Positions 10,633 to 20,724 of a stretch of 64,000 bases of DNA are shown here, one piece after another; positions within the stretch are counted from its first letter, which is position 1, and each line of letters opens with the position of its first letter. The notes below the pieces were generated by a model, which saw nothing but the letters and a program-made list of their open reading frames with translations, was not told the origin of the DNA and did no database searches. The translations under genes and the position numbers were made by a program. Origin of the DNA: Symsagittifera roscoffensis (lineage: Eukaryota; Xenacoelomorpha; Acoela; Convolutidae); NCBI RefSeq assembly GCF_963678635.1, contig NC_087067.1:25181547-25245546 (forward strand), written 5' to 3'.

Positions 10633-11184
10633 CGGTCTTGGGACATTGGTCTTGGGACGTTAGTCTTGGGACGTTAGTCTTGGGACATTAGTCTTGGGCC
10701 ATTGGTCTTGGGACATTGGTCTTGGGACATTGGTCTTGGGACGTTAGTCTTGGGACATTGGTCTTGGGACGTTAGTCTTGGGACATTGGTCTTGGGCTAT
10801 TGGTCTTGGGACGTTAGTCTTGGGACGTTGGTCTTGGGCCATTAGTCTTGGGACGTTGGTCTTGGGCCATTGGTCTTGGGACATTAGTCTTGGGCCATTG
10901 GTCTTGGGACGTTAGTCTTGGGACGTTGGTCTTGGGCCATTGGTCTTGGGACATTAGTCTTGGGCCATTGGTCTTGGGACGTTAGTCTTGGGACGTTGGT
11001 CTTGGGCCATTGGTCTTGGGACATTAGTCTTGGGCCATTGGTCTTGGGACGTTAGTCTTGGGACATTGGTCTTGGGACGTTAGTCTTGGGACATTAGTCT
11101 TGGGCCATTGGTCTTGGGACGTTAGTCTTGGGACATTGGTCTTGGGACGTTAGTCTTGGGACGTTGGTCTTGGGACGCTGGTCT
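10633..11184 (+). repeat. 14-bp minisatellite, about 39 copies
   Basis: The unit is GTCTTGGGACATTG, with variants at three positions (ACATTR, ACGTTR, CCATTR). It is preceded from ~10508 by looser, longer-spaced copies of the cttgggaca motif. Higher-order phasing is visible: blocks of several monomers recur as sets around 10840-11040. It sits wholly inside the leader of the LTR element. Confidence 0.95.
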
Positions 11185-11469
11185 AAAGGTACCAACGAGA
11201 AGTACTGGGACAACGCTGAACGGTCTTGGGACGGTAGAGAAAAGTCTTGGAACAGCATTAGGAAGGGGGTACTACAAAAGTAATAGGTTAGGTTGAAGCA
11301 CCAAGTATAACAACACGTTCCCTATCCTAACCTAACACGAAAAGAGCTTACAAGAGTTCAAGAAAAATTGTTTTTAGCGAATTATTAATTTCTTTTTCCT
11401 TGGATGTTTTAAACCTTAGAATAGAATTTTTGTAGATAATAATATTGTAAATAATAACAATTGTAAATA

Positions 11470-14400
11470 ATGAGGCGGAGCAGGGTACCGGTAGCTGAAA
11501 AAAGATCGACCGAAGCAAGGTATAATTCGTCGCTACGCAAAGCAACACCAATGGGTCCGAAGATAACAAAGAAGAACTTTTCAGTTAACATGGTCAGCAC
11601 AAGGAGTACAGCGGAGAACAGGACGAAAGAGGGCACGGAAGGGGAGAGAGTAGAACCCACCATCGAGATTGATCTAGAGACACCCGATCAAAGTGTGGAT
11701 GAAACAGGGAAGATGGCGACAGAGTCAACTCCAATGCCCAATACAGAGGAACCGAACCAGAAACCCATAGAGTTCTCACCGATAGATGACGCGGAAGATG
11801 CAATAGGCAACATCGAAGAAACGGTGAAAGAAGACTCTCAAGTAAAGAGGACATCTTTTACGGAAAAATTGGGAATAATGTTCGGAATAAAAACGAGAGA
11901 AAACGTGACTGAAGAGCCAAAAGCAGAAAGAGCACGAACATTTGGTACAGTGAGCACGAAAGCGACAGAAACCGGCCAGAATGAGGAACAAGCTAAAGCA
12001 GAGGCTATGGCCGAAGAGAAACCCACGGCTGACCATGAAGAGACTACCATTGAGCTGGGCGATTTGTTGGCGAAATTAAATCAGATCGACAAAAGACTTA
12101 AGAACAGTGAAGAAGACAGAGAGGTGATAAAAAAGGAGATAAGATACAACAAGCACGAGTATCTAGACAGTTATTTTAACCTAGCTAAAGCAACAGAGGA
12201 GAGACTCAAGGAAATGTCAGACAAGGTAGAGGCCACCAATGAAGAACGAGAAAAGAACATCAAAACAGACATGCAACAGTTGAAGAACCGATATGATGAT
12301 GTTAACAGCCAATTAGGGAGCCTGGAAAGGAGAATGGACACAATGAGCAAGAGTCAAGCAGAGAGTTCGTGTGCAATACAGGCGAAGTTGGATGCAATCT
12401 TGAGAGGTTCTACACCACAAGAGAGACCGGCAGCGGATCGTACGCAAGGCACCAGAGTTGATTTTGTAGAACCACAAAGAAACAAACGTCAATCGACACC
12501 ATTGCCCATACCCAGGGATGCGATAAGCATAGCACCAACAGCTGCGAAAACAATAATGAAGAGTGGAACGTCGAACACGACGACTGGTCCGGGAGATTCA
12601 ACAGCCAACAGCAACTCAGGACCGGATGCTATGACATGGGCCAGCACTTGGGAGATGATGAACAGGACTCTAGAGGCCTTCGCCACGAGGAACACTGACT
12701 CGAGCGACAGGAGAGAGGGAAAATCAAGAAAAACATTCAAGAAGCCAAAAGAATTCAAAGATGACTCCGATGGATGCATTGACACTTGGGTGGAAGTGAT
12801 GAGACTACATCTAGAGCAAGATAACTTGAGTGACGAAAGACAAGCGTGTACAGCCATACTCAGCAATTTAGAAGGCACGGCATTAAAGTGTGTGGTTGCA
12901 AAGAAAGAAGAAGAACGCGACACCGCGGACAAAATCTTTGAAATACTGTTGAACAGATTCGGCTCAGGCATGAAGGGTCATCAAGCGATGATGCGATTTG
13001 AAAAAAGGAGACAGAGGGACGACGAGTCAATAGATCGGTTCCTAGATGACCTCGAGAGCTTGAGAAGGAGGAGTGACCCAGAGGAGTCGACAAACAGACG
13101 GAACTTTAGCATTGCCTCGAAGTTCATTGATGGGGTGAAAAGTGATGACTTAAGGACAATGTTAGCAACATACTACACGTTGTCGAAGGACAGCGCACCC
13201 ACACCAGAAGAAATGAGACAGAAATCAAGAGAATACATGCTGATGAAACCTAAGAAATACTCATATTCTGAAAACAGGAACACGCAAGGGGGAAGCCAAC
13301 CCCAGAGGTCATCATGGTACAAACCTAGAGATGATATGGATAAGCGCAGATCATGCGCGAACTGCGGGTCAGCGGATCATCATGTGGCTGACTGCACAAC
13401 GTACAAACAAGGCATGAAGAGCCTAGGTTATGCACCGGATGAGGAGGACATGAGTCAGATGGAGGAACACGAGTACTATAATGGCTTAATCATCAAGATA
13501 GGCGCCAGATGTTTTTTCTGTAACCAGGAGGGGCACTTCAGAATGGATTGTCCCTTGTTCTGGGAAGCGGTCAAGGACCAGAATCACCCCAAACATAAGT
13601 TGGCATTAGCGGCGGTGCAGAATCAGCGGAACAGGCAAAACGAGTTCGAATCTAGGAACTTAGGGGCACCAAACACCGAATTGCCGACGAAGACAGTGAA
13701 AGCTGTAACACATGTTAGCGGTGCGTTAGAGTCCGCGGCCGGGAGCTCTCTAGAGATAAATTATGAGAGAGCGGCGACGGAAGCAATTGCCAAAGTGAAA
13801 CAAGATCTGGCTGCGAAAGAAATAGAGCAACGACTAAAGTTGGAGATCGAGAGACAGAATTTTAACGAAGCATTAACCGGAACGAACGTAGTACCAGAGG
13901 CTAGAACGGGCTCAACAAAGAACGGGAATTGTAACACCGTGAAAATGGTGACAGGTAAACCCTTTGGAATATCGAAAATCGGAGCAAGAATAATGTCGAT
14001 AATCACAGTGGGCGGCCACGAGGTGACTAGAAACTTGAGCGAGCCGAGCGACCAGACGTTAATGCACATTGACGTGTATGCAGACTACTTGAGTGGAATA
14101 AGTCCACGAACTACTTCTAGAGCGCTCAGGGCACTACTCACGAGAGGGGGCAGCAAGTCGGTACGTGTTGATAACAGATACACTGAAGCTTACGGTCCAC
14201 ACGAGGTTATGCTAAACATAGATGGAATCAACATCTATACCAAGACGATGATAACATGCGACGAAGACCTGATTGGACAAATCTATGTAGGGAAGGAGGA
14301 ATTGAAAGTAAGATCGATTGGACACTGTGCTATGCTTGAAGAAGATGCAATGCACATCGGTACGGAAGCAGACGTGACAGGGCACGTGTTGGACATAAGT

Positions 14401-17400
14401 GGAAAGAAGACTCAGTTACGTGGGTTACTTGACACGGGAGCGGTCTTGAGTGTCATACCAATTGAGACTTGGGAGCGAATGGGCTTCAACAAAGATGATT
14501 TGATAGACTCGAGAATACGGCTGTCAGCTGCGAACAAAGGGGCCCTTCGGGTGCTAGGCAGGACGCCGATAATAGCCCTCAATTTGGGAGAACGTAACCT
14601 GTGGATGAGCTTCATCGTGGTAGAAAACCTGGATGAATCTGACCAATTCATTTTGGGCAGAGACTTCATCAGGAATTTCGACGTAACGATTGATCTAAAT
14701 AATGCAATGTTCAGGATACGGAACCCGGATAGGAGGTACGCAATCAAACCGGTAAATTTAATAATGGCAAATGGAAACAAAGCACCGGTATTCTTGAGTA
14801 GGAGAGTGAGGCTAAAAGCTAATGAAGCAGCAATCGTGAGCTTGAGGATGAAAAACTACAATGAACTAAGTGACAATAAGCAAGTATGTATAGTTCCAAA
14901 CCCTAATAGTCAAAGTGCTGCTGTTTTAGGAAGATCATTTTCGATAACGAAGAGTGGTCTCTGCGTCAGTGTCTTGTTGAATACCCTTGACATACCGATC
15001 ACGATACAGAGAGGGAGGAAACTGGGATATGCTTTGCCGGTTAAAACTCGATATGAAACGATTGAGAACTTAAAACAAAATGAAGTTGTTGATTGTCCCA
15101 ATCACAGGGATAAAATTTGTATCTTGAGACGATTGCAAAAAATTAAATATTCTTCAGGCCTTATTAAATCACTTAAGTCAGAAACGGACGATGGGCTGTC
15201 GAGCTGTTCAAACTTTCCAGAGCGACCCACACTAGATGAGATGCAGACAGATAAACCGGTTCTGCCGGAGATTGAACATCTGAGGGGCAAACTGAAAGAT
15301 GAACAGCTCGAAGCCATCAAAGACGTACTAGAGCGGAACGAAGAAGTTTTCTCGAGGCATAAGGCGGATATCGGGTGTTGTAATTTTGTGGAGCATGAAA
15401 TAGAACTTGAGGAAAACGCGGTACCGCACAGGGAGGGGGCGAGGCGTATGACCCCACACAAATCGGACGCGTGTAGAAAAGAAATCGAGACGTTACTAGA
15501 GTATGACATGATAGAACCATCCAAGTCACCGTGGGCGTGTGGAGTAGTGATGGCCAAAAAGAAAGGCGACCAGTTGAGGTTCTGTTGTGACTTTCGATAC
15601 CTGAACTCCGTCACGGTGAAGGATGCCTATCCCATACCCAGAATTGATGAAAGCCTATCGAAGTTAGGTGATGCAAAATTTTTTACGACTCTTGATTTAG
15701 GTTCGGCTTTTTGGCAAGTACCATTAAGGAAACAAGACAGGGACAAGACAGGGTTCGCCTGCGAGTTAGGTCTGTTTCAATGGAAACGGATGCCGTTTGG
15801 ACTCTGCAATGCCACAGCCACGTTTCAACGGCTGATGGCACACGCGCTGATAGGCGTGACGAAGAAGTACGGCAACCTGGTAATGTGCTATGTGGACGAC
15901 GTGGTAATAGCAACGCCAACACTAGAAGACCACATTGAGAGACTTGATGAGGTGTTCGCGTGCATGAAAAGATCGGGGCTGAAGTGCAAACCATCAAAGT
16001 GTGAAATACTCAAGGACTCAATAAAATATTTGGGCAGGATGGTAGACAAGCACGGCATCAGACCTGACCCAGACGCCGTGGAAGCAGTCCTAACCTGGAA
16101 ATCACCGAAGACAGAGCACCAGTTGATGAGCTTCCTGGGCTTCGCTAACTATTACAGGGAGTTCATCAAAGGCTACGCGGACAAGGTATACCCGATGCAA
16201 CAATTAATGAGACACAAGGGCAAGAAGTTCACGTGGAACAACGCAGCAGAAGAGTCATTCCAGAGAATAAAGAAAGAGCTATGTGAGGCACCAGTACTGG
16301 GTATGCCGACTGAGAAGGGGATGTACGTGCTGGACACAGATGCGTCGGTAGTCGCGATTTCTGGGGTTCTCCATCAAGAACAAGAATGGAATGGGAAGAC
16401 AGTCTTGAGACCAATAGCATACGGGAGCAAAGTCCTAAGTGACACAGAAATGAAGTATGGAGCACCGAAAGCAGAGATGTTCGCAGTGGTCACCTTTGTC
16501 GAGAAATACAGAGCGTACCTAGGCAGTGAACCTTTCAAACTGCGAGTAGATAACCGAGCATTAAGCTGGCTGAAAACGTACTCAATGGACCAGAGCTACA
16601 TTGGGAGATGGATAGTTCGCTTGGACGGATACAACATGATAATTGAACATAGAACGCGAGACAAACATCAAAATGCCGACAGCTTGAGCAAGAAGACGGA
16701 GTTCTACGAGAGACAAGAACAAAGAGAGGCGGACAGACCTGAGATCAAAGATGGTTTCTCCTTTATGGACAAAGAAACATACGACAGTCTTCCACTCACG
16801 AGATGGCTGGACAAATCAGGTAAACCGATTGAAGATCATCCCGAATTGCCAAAAGAGTCTCTTGAAAAGACCATCTTGAAGAAAAGCAGAGGGATTCCGG
16901 TAGGAATAATGCTCAAGTCCAAAATCGTGAGGGAAACACTCAAGGCAAAAGGTCACGATCTCACCCAGGTAGAGGAGGGAACGGTCCAAATAGATGAAGA
17001 CTTAATGAGGTTGCTTGAGAAACTATCGGATGACAAACCCGTGATCCAAGGGAAAAGTCAGGAGGCACCGGAACTAACCATACTTCGGAGAGAAAAAACA
17101 GTGAACAATACTGACGTCTCAAAAGGGATCACCACTAATAGCAAGGAAGTTGTGCGATCACTAGTTGAGAAAATCCCCGAAAAAATTCTGGAGCAAACAA
17201 AAGTCAGGGATAAGAAAGTGACATTCAGAGAAGAAATTGAACACCTGGGATTAGATCAAGAGTCCGGGGAGTGGTCCAGATTCATGAAAGAAGACGAAAC
17301 CGGAGAAGGAAAATTGTCCGGGGAGCGTAAAGAATGGGATGAAGACTCGGACGAGAGCAGTGAGGATCAAGACAGTCTATGCATGATACTGGCGGAAGAG

Positions 17401-20268
17401 AAGATGAGACAGCACGACAGGGAATTACAGACAGATCCATCTTCAGGAACGTACAATCTGGAAATGCAAGAGGTACGAGGTGGAACAGAGCTCGAGAAAA
17501 TAGCAGTTTCAAGAAAGCCTCTTAGGGAACTATCGTGCAACTCAAACGTCAGAACGAATCTGGTACCAGAGGACGACATGAAGATCATGAAAAGGATAAT
17601 ATGTGTGAAACTGAGCGATGACATCCACAATCCTGGTGAGATGAATGGACAGATCATGGCGTTAAAGGAGCACGTTAAGGCGAGATATAGACTGTCTGAC
17701 CTAATAAGGGCCCAGAAGAATGACAAAATGACAAGTAACCTCTCCAAATGGATCCATTCTGGAGTCAAGGAGAAGGGGGAACTTGAGGAAGACAGCTACA
17801 AGATCTTGAGCCAGTTCTACAAAGAAAAGAGAGACTTACTTTACCACACAGCGGAAGGGGTGGTAGCGTGCAAGAGAAGAGATGAGGAAAAGATATTACA
17901 CAAACACAACCTCATCATACTACCACAACTGTACCAAACGGAAGTGCTCTTCAGATCACACGACCAAATGGGCCATCAGGGGATAGATAAAGTACAACAA
18001 AGGATACTTCACAGGTTTGACTGGCCGGGAATGAGAAAAGCTTGCGAGAGATGGGTGAATGCCTGCCTAGCATGCCTTCAAGTAAAAGACCCAAGGAAGA
18101 TGAAGTTTCCCCTCAAGTCTGTCGAGAGTTCGGAATTCAATGAAGTGGTGCAGATAGACCATCAGAAAATCTGCATGACGGAATCGGGTTATAACCAAAT
18201 ACTAGTTATAATAGATCACTTCACCAAGTTGGCGGAAGCAGTTCCGTGCCAGACAGCCTCAGCAGAGGAAACATGTGATCACCTGATAACGCATTGGATA
18301 TCGCGGTATGGTTGCCCAATGACTTTCCAGTCAGACAACGGCAAGGCTTTTGTGGGGGACTTAACAAAAGAATTGATGAAGAGGTCACACATTGCTCAAG
18401 CACACTCGACGACCTATCATCCACAGACCAATGGGTTGGTAGAAAGACAGAACAGGACACTAGTCAACATGCTCAGGGTGTACTGCTCAAGGTACATGAC
18501 GGACTGGGACAAATACCTGCCACAGGTAGTAGGAGCCTACAATAGTACCCAGCACTCTACAACGGGTATCAGCCCTTTCATGATGTTGACGGGCAGGGAA
18601 AGGGCAATGCCTCTGACATTCTTCTATACGGAGTACGAGGGGAAGAGGACGTCGCCTCAAGCATACGTGAAGGAAGCGATCAAAAGACAACAAGAGCTGA
18701 ACGAGCTATGTCGGAGAAACACGGCACAAGCGCAAACGAGGCAACGCAAGAAATATGACGAAAAGATACTGAGAGCAAAGCCATACGAAGTGGGCCAATA
18801 CGTGTGGGTCTTTCAAAACGTCATACCGCCCAAGGGAACAAAGAAACTACTCAAGAAATGGAGAGGACCGTTCATGATTACGGAAGTACATCAACAAGGA
18901 AGGTTCTATCGCTTGAGTACAGGGCGAGCAGCACATTACGAAAATCTGAAACCTCACGTTCCGTCCCCGGAGGATTGGTGCCTGCCGAAAGACATGGAGG
19001 GCCTTGACTACCTGGTGGTGGAACCAGCGTGCGAAGTGAATGAGAAAGGCACCAGAGAGAAAAATGATGGTAATGAGAACTTGAGTTTGGACGACAACGA
19101 AAGAATAGAAGTGGAGTCGGATGCAGGTTCATTTGTAGAAGAAGACTGGAACGATCCCGAGCAAAACGAGGTACCGAAGTGGATGGAACCGGATCGACCA
19201 ACACCACCGGAAACCAGGACGGGCAATCGTAAACGAACAGGTATGAGGTACAATAGGTACGGGGATGACTTCTTGATCGATAAGATACAGCCAGACAAGT
19301 TGGGCGATGAACTACTAAGCGCAGGCGAACTGGAGGCCGAAGAGGAATGGCAAGTGATTGACGATGGTGGACATTATCCGCAGGATGATTACTCGACGCC
19401 AGAATTGGAGACGGACCTCGAGCAGAGTGAAATAGAAAGGAGGGAGAACTCGAACTTGAGGATTCTAGAGTGGATGCGTGATGTCAAGGACGAGAGCCGC
19501 GAAGGACAAAGCATTCAGCAAATCGATGTATCAGCAGCAAGTTACATGAAGACAGAGGACCCTCTTTTCGGATGGACAGCAACAGATAGGCCACTGGACA
19601 TCCCTAAGGACAATTCAGACCCGACATCGACGGGGACGTCGATAAATATTTTTGTCCGGGGAGTGGGGGTAGGACTTACCCACACCGAAAATTTGATGAT
19701 AAAGAAGCTCAAGGAAGTGAGGGAAACAAGCGGATTGGAACTGGAGGAAGAAGAACCAGAGCCTACCATAGGAAGGAATTTCAAAACGAAATTCGAAATA
19801 CCCAATGAATACTCAGAGAACATCATGATAACGGATAGCGACTTCATCCTGTCAAACAGGACCAGCGCGATCTGCATCACGGCGGACATGAGTTTCAAAT
19901 CAAGATTGGAGGCTGACTTCAAAAGAGAGTACCAGAACGTAGAGTTTCTGTTCAGACAGAGGCCAGGACTGGGAGGCATAGCAGCGCTTCCACCGTCAGT
20001 GGCACAAGTCCCGGGCAAATACCTCTGCTTCCTAGTAACGAGAGTCAACGACAGAAACACAATTGATCCCGAACACGTGATATTGGCACTGACAAGACTA
20101 CGTGACTTCATGATTGAAAGAGGAATAGTGGAGGTCTCGATGCCGGTGTACGACCCAAACAGGGGCAAACTGAGCTCGAGGGAATTGTATGCTATCCTAC
20201 ATGTGGTCTTTGCAGAAACCGAGATAATGGTGCATCTTCACAAGAAGTACTACTTGAGCATCGCCTGA
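11470..20268 (+). CDS. Gag-Pol polyprotein of giant Gypsy element with C-terminal macro-like domain
   Basis: 2932 residues in one frame. Seen in order: acidic and coiled-coil N-terminus (~195-300); Gag capsid-like region (~426-580); two CCHC knuckles (C629, C632, H637, C642 and C681, C684, H689, C694); aspartic protease DTGA at D988; RT with catalytic D1409 and YVDD at 1474-1477; RNase H with D1624 in TDAS; integrase zinc finger H2164, H2169, C2199, C2202; integrase D2230, D2289, E2325 with the D35E spacing; GPY/F-type WRGPF at 2464-2468. About 460 further residues follow: an acidic stretch and then, from ~2795 to the end, a segment resembling a macro (ADP-ribose-binding) domain. All catalytic residues are present. 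The start is the ATG at 11470; a second ATG is at 11551. No frameshift separates Gag from Pol, so Gag dosage must be controlled some other way. It would drive reverse transcription and integration. Confidence 0.95.
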   Translation: MRRSRVPVAEKRSTEARYNSSLRKATPMGPKITKKNFSVNMVSTRSTAENRTKEGTEGERVEPTIEIDLETPDQSVDETGKMATESTPMPNTEEPNQKPIEFSPIDDAEDAIGNIEETVKEDSQVKRTSFTEKLGIMFGIKTRENVTEEPKAERARTFGTVSTKATETGQNEEQAKAEAMAEEKPTADHEETTIELGDLLAKLNQIDKRLKNSEEDREVIKKEIRYNKHEYLDSYFNLAKATEERLKEMSDKVEATNEEREKNIKTDMQQLKNRYDDVNSQLGSLERRMDTMSKSQAESSCAIQAKLDAILRGSTPQERPAADRTQGTRVDFVEPQRNKRQSTPLPIPRDAISIAPTAAKTIMKSGTSNTTTGPGDSTANSNSGPDAMTWASTWEMMNRTLEAFATRNTDSSDRREGKSRKTFKKPKEFKDDSDGCIDTWVEVMRLHLEQDNLSDERQACTAILSNLEGTALKCVVAKKEEERDTADKIFEILLNRFGSGMKGHQAMMRFEKRRQRDDESIDRFLDDLESLRRRSDPEESTNRRNFSIASKFIDGVKSDDLRTMLATYYTLSKDSAPTPEEMRQKSREYMLMKPKKYSYSENRNTQGGSQPQRSSWYKPRDDMDKRRSCANCGSADHHVADCTTYKQGMKSLGYAPDEEDMSQMEEHEYYNGLIIKIGARCFFCNQEGHFRMDCPLFWEAVKDQNHPKHKLALAAVQNQRNRQNEFESRNLGAPNTELPTKTVKAVTHVSGALESAAGSSLEINYERAATEAIAKVKQDLAAKEIEQRLKLEIERQNFNEALTGTNVVPEARTGSTKNGNCNTVKMVTGKPFGISKIGARIMSIITVGGHEVTRNLSEPSDQTLMHIDVYADYLSGISPRTTSRALRALLTRGGSKSVRVDNRYTEAYGPHEVMLNIDGINIYTKTMITCDEDLIGQIYVGKEELKVRSIGHCAMLEEDAMHIGTEADVTGHVLDISGKKTQLRGLLDTGAVLSVIPIETWERMGFNKDDLIDSRIRLSAANKGALRVLGRTPIIALNLGERNLWMSFIVVENLDESDQFILGRDFIRNFDVTIDLNNAMFRIRNPDRRYAIKPVNLIMANGNKAPVFLSRRVRLKANEAAIVSLRMKNYNELSDNKQVCIVPNPNSQSAAVLGRSFSITKSGLCVSVLLNTLDIPITIQRGRKLGYALPVKTRYETIENLKQNEVVDCPNHRDKICILRRLQKIKYSSGLIKSLKSETDDGLSSCSNFPERPTLDEMQTDKPVLPEIEHLRGKLKDEQLEAIKDVLERNEEVFSRHKADIGCCNFVEHEIELEENAVPHREGARRMTPHKSDACRKEIETLLEYDMIEPSKSPWACGVVMAKKKGDQLRFCCDFRYLNSVTVKDAYPIPRIDESLSKLGDAKFFTTLDLGSAFWQVPLRKQDRDKTGFACELGLFQWKRMPFGLCNATATFQRLMAHALIGVTKKYGNLVMCYVDDVVIATPTLEDHIERLDEVFACMKRSGLKCKPSKCEILKDSIKYLGRMVDKHGIRPDPDAVEAVLTWKSPKTEHQLMSFLGFANYYREFIKGYADKVYPMQQLMRHKGKKFTWNNAAEESFQRIKKELCEAPVLGMPTEKGMYVLDTDASVVAISGVLHQEQEWNGKTVLRPIAYGSKVLSDTEMKYGAPKAEMFAVVTFVEKYRAYLGSEPFKLRVDNRALSWLKTYSMDQSYIGRWIVRLDGYNMIIEHRTRDKHQNADSLSKKTEFYERQEQREADRPEIKDGFSFMDKETYDSLPLTRWLDKSGKPIEDHPELPKESLEKTILKKSRGIPVGIMLKSKIVRETLKAKGHDLTQVEEGTVQIDEDLMRLLEKLSDDKPVIQGKSQEAPELTILRREKTVNNTDVSKGITTNSKEVVRSLVEKIPEKILEQTKVRDKKVTFREEIEHLGLDQESGEWSRFMKEDETGEGKLSGERKEWDEDSDESSEDQDSLCMILAEEKMRQHDRELQTDPSSGTYNLEMQEVRGGTELEKIAVSRKPLRELSCNSNVRTNLVPEDDMKIMKRIICVKLSDDIHNPGEMNGQIMALKEHVKARYRLSDLIRAQKNDKMTSNLSKWIHSGVKEKGELEEDSYKILSQFYKEKRDLLYHTAEGVVACKRRDEEKILHKHNLIILPQLYQTEVLFRSHDQMGHQGIDKVQQRILHRFDWPGMRKACERWVNACLACLQVKDPRKMKFPLKSVESSEFNEVVQIDHQKICMTESGYNQILVIIDHFTKLAEAVPCQTASAEETCDHLITHWISRYGCPMTFQSDNGKAFVGDLTKELMKRSHIAQAHSTTYHPQTNGLVERQNRTLVNMLRVYCSRYMTDWDKYLPQVVGAYNSTQHSTTGISPFMMLTGRERAMPLTFFYTEYEGKRTSPQAYVKEAIKRQQELNELCRRNTAQAQTRQRKKYDEKILRAKPYEVGQYVWVFQNVIPPKGTKKLLKKWRGPFMITEVHQQGRFYRLSTGRAAHYENLKPHVPSPEDWCLPKDMEGLDYLVVEPACEVNEKGTREKNDGNENLSLDDNERIEVESDAGSFVEEDWNDPEQNEVPKWMEPDRPTPPETRTGNRKRTGMRYNRYGDDFLIDKIQPDKLGDELLSAGELEAEEEWQVIDDGGHYPQDDYSTPELETDLEQSEIERRENSNLRILEWMRDVKDESREGQSIQQIDVSAASYMKTEDPLFGWTATDRPLDIPKDNSDPTSTGTSINIFVRGVGVGLTHTENLMIKKLKEVRETSGLELEEEEPEPTIGRNFKTKFEIPNEYSENIMITDSDFILSNRTSAICITADMSFKSRLEADFKREYQNVEFLFRQRPGLGGIAALPPSVAQVPGKYLCFLVTRVNDRNTIDPEHVILALTRLRDFMIERGIVEVSMPVYDPNRGKLSSRELYAILHVVFAETEIMVHLHKKYYLSIA
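19852..20265 (+). other. Macro-like domain at the C-terminus of Gag-Pol
   Basis: About 138 residues after the integrase tail show the layout of a macro domain: a hydrophobic strand leading into CITADMSFKSRLEADF (compare the A-D-x-x-M/x-x-G-x-A-x-x-F pattern), a short glycine-rich loop, a strand with LVTRVNDR, a helix ALTRLRDFM, a strand VSMPVYDPNRGKL in the place of the usual 'xMPxIGxGxxGL', and a last strand-helix FAETEIMVH. The Gly-rich phosphate loop is weakened (YDPNRG for IGCGLGG), so ADP-ribose binding is uncertain. The assignment is by eye from pattern and position. Confidence 0.6.
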
Positions 20269-20724
20269 GTCGGGTACATGGAGGTATCGAGTCGGGTGTG
20301 AGGGAGGAGTCTTGAGTTAGGTACTGGGGTGCGGCGCAGGTAAGGGGATCTTAAGATGTGATTGGCATGACAATTATCATTTTAAATGAATGATGGTGCT
20401 AAAACATAAAATGTGTCTGCATGTTTTTTAGAAAATTTAAATTGAATCATTTTAGTAGGGCGAAAAGGGGAGGGTTTTTAATCATAAAAGTAATGGGGCT
20501 TTCTGGTTAGGAACATAGCTTGTCGGTCTAAATATCGGGTGTTATTTTCAGATTGATTTGTTGATCTCAAATTGACTACTCATCTGTATTTAATCAAAAG
20601 AAGAGAACGACATCTCAAGAAAACTCAAGTTGCTCAGGTAAAACTCAAGTTGCTCAGGTAAAACTCAAGTTGCTCAGGTAAAACTCAAGTACTAATACTC
20701 AAAGAGTCAATCGAAGTCACAGAA
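20269..20724 (+). other. Spacer between the two ORFs of the retrotransposon
   Basis: 456 bp of AT-rich sequence with no ORF, so ORF2 is either read from a subgenomic or spliced RNA or by internal initiation. Its 3' end holds three and a half copies of a 20-bp repeat (20621-20690). No clear splice acceptor could be chosen. Confidence 0.7.
20621..20690 (+). repeat. 20-bp tandem repeat x3.5 just upstream of ORF2
   Basis: aaactcaagttgctcaggta at 20621, 20641 and 20661, then a half copy ending at 20690. Further CTCAAG- or CTCAAA-type motifs lie on both sides (20613, 20697). The repeat ends 35 bp before the ORF2 ATG. Its regular CTCAAGTTG content suggests a clustered protein-binding or translational control element. 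Confidence 0.85.

Larger units (their letters stand above)
9007..11469 (+). other. Long 5' leader of the retrotransposon
   Basis: 2463 bp between LTR and first ORF with no long ORF. It holds a ~55-bp direct repeat (about 9479-9533 and 9548-9602, offset 69), many G-runs (for example 9225-9240, 9840-9925, 10366-10376), several CTCAAG/CTTGAG hexamers (9167, 9667, 9768, 9800, 10425 regions), and the 14-bp minisatellite at 10633-11184. The last 60 bp before the ORF are A/T-rich. Packaging and translation signals probably lie here, but none can be pinpointed. Confidence 0.7.

Noticed and set aside
10633-11184. CRISPR-like or telomeric array
   Set aside because: The 14-bp units are directly adjacent with no spacers, and the unit is not a telomere repeat. 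It is a minisatellite inside the retrotransposon leader.
19542-20168. 208-codon minus-strand ORF opposite the macro-like domain
   Set aside because: Antisense shadow of the Gag-Pol frame.
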